Assembly: GCF_004119495.1 (NCBI RefSeq)
Contig: NZ_NRQU01000053.1
Location: forward strand, 1-33,082
Source: Flavobacterium sp. YO12
GTDB lineage: Bacteria > Bacteroidota > Bacteroidia > Flavobacteriales > Flavobacteriaceae
DNA: 33,082 nucleotides
Direction: 5' to 3'
Shown here: positions 7,571 through 14,676 of the stretch, piece after piece
Layout: every line of letters begins with the position of its first letter
How positions within the stretch are numbered: the first letter of the stretch is position 1
Position numbers and translations under genes: made by a program
Notes under the pieces: model-generated
What the model saw: only the letters and a program-made list of their open reading frames with translations
What the model was told of the DNA's origin: nothing
The model's database searches: none

Positions 7571-8707
7571 ATGAAACCATTAGAAGATTATTTAATAGTA
7601 GATTTTAGTCAGTTTCTTTCAGGTCCGTCAGCAAGTCTTCGCTTGGCTGATTTGGGCGCACGCGTTATAAAAATTGAAAAACCAGAAACTGGCGATATTT
7701 GCAGAACCTTATATACTTCTGACTTAATTATGAACGGTGAATCGTCTGTTTTTCATACTATAAACAGAAATAAAGAATCGTTTGCCATTGATTTTAAACA
7801 ACCTGAGGAGCTTCAAAAATTAAAAAAATTATTAGCAAAAGCTGATGTTGTTATGCATAATTTCAGACCGGGCGTAATGGAACGCATTGGTTTAAGTTAT
7901 GATGATGTAAAAGCAATAAATCCAACGGTGGTTTATGCTTCGATTTCGGGTTTTGGAAATCATCCTGAACTTAAAGATTTACCGGGACAGGATTTGTTAT
8001 TGCAATCTTTAACGGCTTTAACTTGGTTAAGCGGTAATCAGGAAGATGGTCCTGTACCAATGGGATTGTCAATTGTTGATATGCTTGCTGGCGCACATTT
8101 AGCGCAGGGAATTTTAGCTGCTTTATATAGAAAGGCAACGCAAAATATAGGCGGAACAGTTCAAGTAAGTATGCTGGAATCAGCTTTTGATTTTCAATTT
8201 GAAACTATTACAACTTTCTTTAATGATGGCGGCGAATTGCCAGTTCGAACTAAAACTAATAATGCTCATGCTTATCTAGGCGCGCCATACGGAATTTACG
8301 AAACCAAAAACGGTTATCTGGCTTTGGCAATGGGATCGATTCCTGTTTTGGCTTCATTGCTGAAATGTGATGAATTGTTGCAATTCCCAGAGAATAAGTT
8401 TACGCTTAGAGATGAAATAAAAAATATTCTGGCTTCTCACCTATTGACACAGGAAATGCAATTTTGGCTGGATATTTTAGAACCGGCTGACATTTGGTGT
8501 GCAGGCGTTTTAAACTATGAACAGCTTTTTAAAGAAGATGGTTTTAAAGTTTTAGAGTTTACACAACAGGTTGAAATGCTTGACGGCTATTCGTATAAAA
8601 CTACAAGATGTCCAATAAAAATTGATGGTGAACATTTTACATCAACTAAAGGTTCTCCAAAATTAGGACAGGATAATGAGCGAATTATAAACGAGTTTAT
8701 AGCATAA
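7571..8707 (+). CDS. Class III CoA-transferase, CaiB/BaiF family (second paralogue)
   Basis: A 378-residue paralogue of the gene at 6218. The two share long blocks such as LADLGARVIKIE, FHTINRNKESFA, HNFRPGVME and PGQDLLLQSL. The catalytic Asp170 falls at the same residue number (GLSIVDM). The gene follows a 201-bp palindrome-rich spacer and is followed after only three bases by the second solute-binding-fold gene, mirroring the first pair. Both copies keep the family's active-site Asp, so neither looks degenerate. A heteromeric enzyme or two related acid substrates are possible. Confidence 0.9.
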   Translation: MKPLEDYLIVDFSQFLSGPSASLRLADLGARVIKIEKPETGDICRTLYTSDLIMNGESSVFHTINRNKESFAIDFKQPEELQKLKKLLAKADVVMHNFRPGVMERIGLSYDDVKAINPTVVYASISGFGNHPELKDLPGQDLLLQSLTALTWLSGNQEDGPVPMGLSIVDMLAGAHLAQGILAALYRKATQNIGGTVQVSMLESAFDFQFETITTFFNDGGELPVRTKTNNAHAYLGAPYGIYETKNGYLALAMGSIPVLASLLKCDELLQFPENKFTLRDEIKNILASHLLTQEMQFWLDILEPADIWCAGVLNYEQLFKEDGFKVLEFTQQVEMLDGYSYKTTRCPIKIDGEHFTSTKGSPKLGQDNERIINEFIA

Positions 8708-8710
8708 AAT

Positions 8711-9943
8711 ATGGCAAAATTTAGAATCGCTGTTAGAAAATTTTCTCCTTTCGAAAGCACGCTGCAAAAGCTGTGGGATGCTTTTTGTTTGAAAAACAAT
8801 ATTCAGATTGACGTTGAAATGATTCCAATGGAACTGCACGATCTATATGAAGAAACCATCACAAAGAAAGGTTTAAAAAAAGGAAAATGGGACATTGCAC
8901 ACATAAATACAGATTGGATTTTTGATGCTGCAAATGAAAAAGCAGTTCTAGATTTAACCTCTTTTATTTCTCAAAATCCTCCGCAGAATTATCCTGACGG
9001 CTGGCACAAATCTTTATTGCATTTACAACAGATTAAAAACGGAACGTTCGGTCTTCCGTTTCATGATGGTCCAGAGTGCTTGATTTTCAGAAAGGACTTA
9101 TTTGAAAATCCAATTGAAAAAGAAAACTTCAAAAAACAATTTGGTTACGAATTGTTCCCTCCTAAAACTTGGGAGCAATTCACCCAAATCGCTACATTTT
9201 TCAACCGCCCCGAAAGCAATTTATATGGCTGTGTTTTTGCCAATTATCCTGACGGTCACAATATGGTTTTCGATTTCTGTTTACAGTTATGGACACGCGG
9301 CGGCTCACTTTTGGACAATAACAATCAAATTAACATCAATCAGAATCAAGCTGTCGAAGCTTTAGATTATTATAGAACTATAGTTAGTAATGCAGATGCT
9401 GTTCATCCGGGATCGAAGAATTTTGGTTCTGTTGAAGCAGGAATGGCTTTCGCCGAAGGACAAGCCGCAATGGCAATTAACTGGTTTGGTTTTGCCTCAA
9501 TGTGTGAAGTTATCGATGAATCGAAAGTAAAAGGCAAAGTAGATATTACAGAATTGCCTTTTAACGCAAACTGCAAAACGGCTTCATTAAATGTGTATTG
9601 GCTTTACACGATTGGAACTGGAAGTAAAAATCAGCAATTGGCTTACGATTTTTTACGATTCGCAACAACGGCTGAAAGTGATAAACTATTGACTACTGAA
9701 GGTGGAATAGGATGCCGAAAATCGACTTGGAATGATGCCGAAATCAATAAAACGATTCCGTACTACCATAAACTGGCAATGCTGCATGAAAATGCTTTGA
9801 CTTTACCGCAAACTCCAATTTGGCCTAAAGTGACAGAATTTATAGATCAGATGGTTTTGAAAGCGATTGAAACAGAAATTCCATCAAAAATATTGTTAGA
9901 AATAACACAGCACAATATCGAAAAATTAATTCAAAATGTTTAA
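8711..9943 (+). CDS. Solute-binding-protein-fold protein without signal peptide (second copy)
   Basis: A 410-residue protein of the ABC sugar-binding (family 1) fold. N-terminal segment KFRIAVRKFSPFE, a PKTWEQFTQIATFF helix, a NYPDGHN loop, and a central GMAFAEGQAAMAINWFG segment typical of these binding proteins are visible. It lacks a signal peptide and a lipobox, and carries about seven cysteines, which fits the cytoplasm. It begins three bases after the second CoA-transferase, so the two are almost certainly co-translated. It is only distantly like the first copy at 5073. No transporter partners are encoded here; a substrate chaperone, scaffold or sensor role is speculation. Confidence 0.8.
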   Translation: MAKFRIAVRKFSPFESTLQKLWDAFCLKNNIQIDVEMIPMELHDLYEETITKKGLKKGKWDIAHINTDWIFDAANEKAVLDLTSFISQNPPQNYPDGWHKSLLHLQQIKNGTFGLPFHDGPECLIFRKDLFENPIEKENFKKQFGYELFPPKTWEQFTQIATFFNRPESNLYGCVFANYPDGHNMVFDFCLQLWTRGGSLLDNNNQININQNQAVEALDYYRTIVSNADAVHPGSKNFGSVEAGMAFAEGQAAMAINWFGFASMCEVIDESKVKGKVDITELPFNANCKTASLNVYWLYTIGTGSKNQQLAYDFLRFATTAESDKLLTTEGGIGCRKSTWNDAEINKTIPYYHKLAMLHENALTLPQTPIWPKVTEFIDQMVLKAIETEIPSKILLEITQHNIEKLIQNV

Positions 9944-9951
9944 CCACAATC

Positions 9952-9980
9952 TTGTCATCATGAGAAATGAGGGATGACAA
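9952..9980. repeat. Short hairpin TTGTCATC/GATGACAA
   Basis: Eight-base arms at 9952-9959 and 9973-9980 pair perfectly around a 13-base loop, just after the second solute-binding-fold gene. No T-run follows, so it is more likely an RNA-stability or spacer element than a terminator. Confidence 0.55.
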
Positions 9981-10049
9981 AAATGAGGATATTGGCTTTG
10001 GCGATAAGACCTTCATCAAAATTCCTTGATTAACTAAAAACATAAAAAA

Positions 10050-11108
10050 ATGAATATTCCATATAAACCTTTACTGCCCGAAACCAAACAGCCGATTATC
10101 ATTATTGGAGCCAGCGGAATTGTGAAAGACGCTCATTTACCTGCCTATAAAATGGCTGGTTTTACGGTTTTTGGCATTACGAATAGAACGATTGCAAAAG
10201 CACACGATCTAGCCAAAGAATTTGAGATTCAGCATGTTTTTGAAAATGTTGCCGATGCCGTTAAAAACGCGCCATCAAATGCGGTTTATGACATTACAGT
10301 TTTGCCTGATCAATATATTGAAATATTAGAGCAATTGCCAGATGGAGCAGCAGTTTTGATTCAGAAACCAATGGGGAATGATTTGGCTCAGGCAAGAGAG
10401 ATTGTCGAAGTATGCGAAAGAAAAAACCTCGTTGCAGCAATCAATTTTCAGCTTCGTTTTTCACCATTTGTCAGCGCTGCGAGATATTTAATCAATGAAG
10501 GATTGATTGGCGATTTATACGATTTTGAATTTAAAGTTACTGTAAATACACCTTGGGAATTATTTCCGTTAATCAAAGAACATCCAAGATTGGAGATTCT
10601 TTTTCACAGTGTGCATTACATTGATTGTATTAGATCTTTTCTAGGAAATCCGAAAAGTGTAATGGCGAAAACAGCCAAACATCCGCTAAAAAAATTATCA
10701 TCATGCCGCTCTACTATTATTCTAGATTATGGCGAAGATAAACATGTTGTTATCAACACAAATCATGATCATCATTTTGGCCCAAAACACGAAGAAAGCT
10801 ATATAAAATGGGAAGGAACAAAAGGAGCTATCAAAGCCAAAATGGGTTTATTGATGAATTATCCTGACGGACTTCCAGACCTTTTTGAATATGCGATTGA
10901 GAACGAAGAAGGCAAATATGAATGGAAAAAAGTTGATCTTGAAGGCTCATGGTTTCCTGAAGCTTTCATAGGAACGATGTCAAATTTAATGCGCTTTAAA
11001 GAAGGTTCAGACTCAAAATTATTAGCAAGCGTTCAAGACGTTTTAGACACCATGAAAGTCGTTGAAGCCTGCTACATCAGCAACACAAACGGAGGGATTT
11101 TAATTTAA
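10050..11108 (+). CDS. Gfo/Idh/MocA-family oxidoreductase
   Basis: A 352-residue NAD(P)-dependent sugar or cyclitol oxidoreductase. The Rossmann motif IIIIGASGIVKDAHLPAY (Gly20 to Gly23) is N-terminal. The usual EKP cofactor/catalytic signature reads QKP here (residues 105-107). The C-terminal domain carries FHSVHYIDCIRSFLG with His186, His189 and Asp192 near the expected catalytic site. There is no signal peptide. The position downstream of the CoA-transferase/binding-protein pairs suggests oxidation of a sugar-derived hydroxyl in the same pathway. The family call is secure; the Glu-to-Gln change may alter catalysis or be a tolerated variant. Confidence 0.86.
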   Translation: MNIPYKPLLPETKQPIIIIGASGIVKDAHLPAYKMAGFTVFGITNRTIAKAHDLAKEFEIQHVFENVADAVKNAPSNAVYDITVLPDQYIEILEQLPDGAAVLIQKPMGNDLAQAREIVEVCERKNLVAAINFQLRFSPFVSAARYLINEGLIGDLYDFEFKVTVNTPWELFPLIKEHPRLEILFHSVHYIDCIRSFLGNPKSVMAKTAKHPLKKLSSCRSTIILDYGEDKHVVINTNHDHHFGPKHEESYIKWEGTKGAIKAKMGLLMNYPDGLPDLFEYAIENEEGKYEWKKVDLEGSWFPEAFIGTMSNLMRFKEGSDSKLLASVQDVLDTMKVVEACYISNTNGGILI

Positions 11109-11218
11109 GTCTTAAAGTCAAAAGTCGAAAGTCTTAAAGACTTGGCTTTATAACACTTTATGACTTTTAACATTACAACTTTAGACTTTCAAACTTTAGA
11201 CTTTACAACTTTACGACT
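11106..11218. repeat. Dispersed AAGTCTTAAAGTC / GACTTTAGACTT inverted repeat
   Basis: The spacer before the MaoC gene consists of AAAGTC/AAGTCTT units on the left and AGACTTT/TTTAGACTT units on the right, able to form a long imperfect hairpin. It begins at the Gfo/Idh stop codon. Confidence 0.75.
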
Positions 11219-11226
11219 AAATATTT

Positions 11227-11667
11227 ATGTATTTCAAATCAACATTTTTCGAGGATTACTTACTTGATGATAAGCGAGTAACTTTAGGCAGAACCATTAC
11301 AGAAACTGATTTTGTGGTTCATGCCGGACATACGGGAGATTTTTTCCCTCATCACATGGATGCGGAATGGTGCAAAACACAGCCATTCGGACAGCGTATT
11401 GCGCACGGAACTATGATTTTTGCCATTGGTATCGGACTAACGGCTTCTGAAATAAATCCTGAAGCTTTTTCTAGAGGATATGACAAAATGCGTTTTGTAA
11501 AACCAGTTCATATTGGCGATACAATCCATTCTGAAATTACCATTTCTGAAAAAGGCGAAGCCAAAAATCCCGAAATGGGAACCGTAACAGAACATGTTGA
11601 AATCATTAACCAAAGAGGTGAAGTGGTTTTGGTATGTGATCACCTTCTTTTGGTCAAAAAGAAATAA
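11227..11667 (+). CDS. MaoC-type hot-dog hydratase
   Basis: A 146-residue single hot-dog-fold protein of the MaoC/(R)-enoyl-CoA hydratase family, which adds or removes water across the double bond of a CoA thioester. The hydratase motif lies in GHTGDFFPHHMDAEWC, with Asp38 and His43 as the catalytic dyad, followed by RIAHGTMIFAIGIGL as in hydratase 2 proteins. Together with two CoA-transferases it indicates that a CoA-bound intermediate is made and (de)hydrated in this pathway, which the classical fucose route does not use. Mesaconyl-CoA hydratase-like activity is one alternative. Confidence 0.85.
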   Translation: MYFKSTFFEDYLLDDKRVTLGRTITETDFVVHAGHTGDFFPHHMDAEWCKTQPFGQRIAHGTMIFAIGIGLTASEINPEAFSRGYDKMRFVKPVHIGDTIHSEITISEKGEAKNPEMGTVTEHVEIINQRGEVVLVCDHLLLVKKK

Positions 11668-11682
11668 TTCTTTTTGAGGGAC

Positions 11683-11802
11683 AAAGGTTCAAAGTTGCAA
11701 AGAGACAGAGGTTTTGCCTTCATTACCTTTAGATCAAGACGCACTGTTGTGCGTCTCTACAAAAACCTTTGAACCTCTGAATCTCTGCATCTTTGAACCT
11801 TT
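11683..11802. repeat. Nested inverted repeat (AAAGGTTCAAAG arms with inner AGACGCAC hairpin)
   Basis: The outer arms 11683-11694 and 11791-11802 are exact reverse complements. A separate inner hairpin AGACGCAC-TGTT-GTGCGTCT spans 11737-11756. The element fills the spacer between the MaoC and permease genes. Confidence 0.85.
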
Positions 11803-11816
11803 AAAAAAACTAACTA

Positions 11817-13121
11817 ATGCAAGTAACAAACCAAACTGGCGACATACACGAAGTAGCGTCAGAAGGCGGAAAGGGGACAAAATACCTTTTGCCATTTATT
11901 TTAATTACCAGCTTATTTTTCCTTTGGGGAATGGCACATAATCTGGATTCTATTTTAATTCCGCATTTAAAAAAAGCATGTGAATTAAACAACCGTCAAT
12001 CGACATTGATTGATACTTCGGTATTTTTCGCTTATTTTATAATGGCGATTCCAGCCGGAATGCTTATTAAACGATTTGGTTATAAAAACAGTATTATTAC
12101 TGGACTATTAGTTTTCGCTGCCGGAGCATTTTTGTTTGTGCCTGCCGCAAATACGAGAACTTACGAATTGTTTTTATTTGCATTATTTGTAATTGGCTGC
12201 GGATTAACAATTTTAGAGACAAGCGCCAATCCATATGCGGCCATTTTAGGGCCTGCTGAATCCTCTTCTAAAAGATTGAATTTAGCAGCTTCATTCAACG
12301 GTTTAGCGGCTATGATTGCTCCAATTGTAGGTTCCTTATTTATCCTTTCTGGAACCAATCATACACCAGAACAAATGGCAGCAATGCCTGAAGCAGAGAA
12401 AGCATCGTATTTATTAGGCGAAGCTGCTGCAGTAAAAATGCCTTATATTATTTTAGGAAGTGTATTGGTTTTGGTAGCGATTATATTCTATTTCATGCAT
12501 TTGCCATCAATGAAACCTCAGCACACTGAAGCTGAAATTAAACCAGGATTTTTCTCTGTTTTAAAATTCCGCCATTTAAGCTGGGCTGTTGCGGCGCAGT
12601 TCTTTTATGTTGGTGCGCAAGTTTGTATTACGAGTTTTTTTATTAGAATTGCACAGCAAGGTGCAGGTTTAGATGAAAAAACAGCAGGATACTATCTAGG
12701 TATTTATGGTTTCTTGTTTATGGCAGGACGTTTTATTGGAACTTTTTTCTTGAAGTTTGTAAAAGATTATGTTTTACTTTCTATTTATTGCGCTGCCAGT
12801 ATTGTGCTTTGTTTATTAGCCATTTACGGAACTGGAATTGTGGTTATCTACGCTTTAGGTGGTATCGGTTTTTTTATGTCGATTATGTTTCCAACTATTT
12901 TCTCATTAGGATTGGTTGGTTTAAAATCGAATACAGAAACGGGTTCTTCTTGGCTTGTAATGTCGATTGTGGGTGGTGCAATTCTTCCTTATGCAATGGG
13001 AACTTTAATCGATATGAAACACGATGACATTCAATCAGGATATATTATTCCGCTTTTGTGCTTTGTGATTATTTTATCGTTTGGTTTGTACGGACATAAA
13101 GTGAAAGCTTTAAAACAATAA
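11817..13121 (+). CDS. fucP: FucP-type sugar:H+ symporter (MFS)
   Basis: A 434-residue major facilitator superfamily protein with about twelve hydrophobic segments. The first helix reads LFFLWGMAHNLDSILIPHLKKA, the hallmark start of the FucP (fucose/galactose/glucose) permease family, and ETSANPYA follows near residue 135, also typical. It would import the sugar across the inner membrane by proton symport. It is the last gene of the rightward arm, before a strong terminator, and its presence is the main pointer to fucose or a related sugar as substrate. FucP relatives also carry glucose, galactose or mannose, so specificity stays open. Confidence 0.87.
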   Translation: MQVTNQTGDIHEVASEGGKGTKYLLPFILITSLFFLWGMAHNLDSILIPHLKKACELNNRQSTLIDTSVFFAYFIMAIPAGMLIKRFGYKNSIITGLLVFAAGAFLFVPAANTRTYELFLFALFVIGCGLTILETSANPYAAILGPAESSSKRLNLAASFNGLAAMIAPIVGSLFILSGTNHTPEQMAAMPEAEKASYLLGEAAAVKMPYIILGSVLVLVAIIFYFMHLPSMKPQHTEAEIKPGFFSVLKFRHLSWAVAAQFFYVGAQVCITSFFIRIAQQGAGLDEKTAGYYLGIYGFLFMAGRFIGTFFLKFVKDYVLLSIYCAASIVLCLLAIYGTGIVVIYALGGIGFFMSIMFPTIFSLGLVGLKSNTETGSSWLVMSIVGGAILPYAMGTLIDMKHDDIQSGYIIPLLCFVIILSFGLYGHKVKALKQ

Positions 13122-13146
13122 ATCATTTTAAATATTAGATTTAATA

Positions 13147-13176
13147 AAAAACGCCTCAATTAATTGAGGCGTTTTT
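13147..13176 (+). terminator. Rho-independent terminator after the permease
   Basis: AACGCCTCAAT-TAATTGAGGCGTT forms a near-perfect hairpin followed by TTTTT. It closes the rightward catabolic arm and, being flanked by A- and T-runs, may work in both directions. Confidence 0.85.
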
Positions 13177-13251
13177 CGTCATGTTTAAATTTAATTAATA
13201 GGCGATCATCGAAGAAACATGATCATTGTGGAATTTTTATTGCTTTTGCTT

Positions 13252-14658
13252 CTATTTCCAGCCTCCGCCAAGAGATCTGTATAAATTAACAACGGCTTGC
13301 AGTTTTTGCAGGTTATCATTTACACCGCTCAATTGCGCCGCTAAAAGGTTTTGTTCTGAAGTTAATACATCGGTGTAATTTGTTGCCGAGCTGTACTCTA
13401 AAAGCTGTTGTGTAAAATCGACTGCTTTTTCTAATGCTTCAATTTGTTTTTCTCTTGAATCTTCTTTTTCTACTGCCATCTCATAAGCATACAAAGCATT
13501 TGAAACTTCTTGTCCTGCATTTAAAAGACTTTGTTGAAAATTATTGTAAGCTTGTAATTGTTGTGACTGCGCAGTTGTCAATCTCATTTTGTTAAGCCCT
13601 TGATTAAAAATTGGCTGCGTTAAACCGCCAATAATCGAATAGAAAATAGAATTACTAAAGAAATCTTTCAATTCTAAATTCGAAAATCCGCTGCTCGCTG
13701 TAAGTGTCAAACTTGGGTAAAAATACGTTTTAGCCAAATTCGTCGACTCAAAAGCAACTCTGAAATTAAATTCCGCTTGACGAACATCTGGGCGATTGTG
13801 CAACAATTGTGAAGGCATGCCTACAGCAATATTCTCAGGAATAATCTGCGTACCTAATACTCCTCTTTCAATTGCTCCAGGCGCCTGCCCTAACAAAATA
13901 TTTATCGCATTCTCAGTTTCGCGAATGCTTTGTTTTAAATCTGGAATCAAAACCTCAGCAGCATGTTGATTGGCTTCACTTTGTACTACAGCCGCACCAG
14001 TTACAATAGCACCTTCTTTTAATTCTTTAATCGTTTCAACATTTTTGATTCGACTTGCCAATGTAGCTTCTGTAATTGCTAATTGTTTATCGTAAGCTAA
14101 CAACAAGAAGTAATTATTTGCAATGTCTGAAATTAATTGTGTCTGAATTGCTTGCTTTGCGGCATCTGTAGCAAGATAAGAAGCTAAAGCTGCCCTTTTT
14201 GAACTGCTTAGTTTTCCCCAAACATCAATTTCCCAAGAAGAACTTAGACCTAATTTATGGGTTGTAGTTAATGTATTGATATTAATCCCCGGAGGAAAAT
14301 TAAGTCCCGCTTGCGATTGTTTATTTCGCGTAATGTTTGCATCTACGTTTAATGTTGGATAATACGCTAATTTGCTTTGACGCAAAGCAGCTCTCGATTG
14401 CACAATATTTTCAATTGCATTTTTCAGATTAAGATTTTGATCTAATCCTTTTTGAATTAACGCATTTAATTTTTCATCTTTAAAAACGCTCTGCCAAGGC
14501 ATATCGGCAATTGTAGTAGAATCGGCAGAAGCCTGATCACGATACAGCTTATCTGTTGAGAGCGTTGTTGGACGTTCGTACTTTTTGGTAATCGAGCACG
14601 CACTTAAAAGTGCGGCTGTGATTACCATCAGAATATATTTATTTGAACTATTAGTCAT
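13252..14658 (-). CDS. Outer-membrane efflux lipoprotein (TolC/NodT family)
   Basis: A 468-residue outer-membrane factor. It has a lipoprotein signal peptide with lipobox LLSAC (Cys21), then KYERPT and two repeated OEP domains containing coiled-coil helices, with the conserved LLHNRPDVRQAEF segment near residue 290. It forms the trimeric exit duct for the RND pump. It is the third gene of the efflux operon, 18 bases after the pump gene. The RND class exports drugs, dyes, detergents or fatty acids; the actual substrate is unknown. Confidence 0.9.
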   Translation of the reverse strand: MTNSSNKYILMVITAALLSACSITKKYERPTTLSTDKLYRDQASADSTTIADMPWQSVFKDEKLNALIQKGLDQNLNLKNAIENIVQSRAALRQSKLAYYPTLNVDANITRNKQSQAGLNFPPGININTLTTTHKLGLSSSWEIDVWGKLSSSKRAALASYLATDAAKQAIQTQLISDIANNYFLLLAYDKQLAITEATLASRIKNVETIKELKEGAIVTGAAVVQSEANQHAAEVLIPDLKQSIRETENAINILLGQAPGAIERGVLGTQIIPENIAVGMPSQLLHNRPDVRQAEFNFRVAFESTNLAKTYFYPSLTLTASSGFSNLELKDFFSNSIFYSIIGGLTQPIFNQGLNKMRLTTAQSQQLQAYNNFQQSLLNAGQEVSNALYAYEMAVEKEDSREKQIEALEKAVDFTQQLLEYSSATNYTDVLTSEQNLLAAQLSGVNDNLQKLQAVVNLYRSLGGGWK

Positions 14659-14676
14659 CTCTGTTTTAATTAAATT

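Noticed and set aside
9952..9980. Hairpin as terminator of the rightward operon
   Set aside because: No T-run follows and the downstream genes appear to continue the same pathway.
11714..11941. Frame overlapping the FucP start
   Set aside because: It reads through the palindromic spacer and out of frame into the permease; FucP motifs are clear in the other frame.
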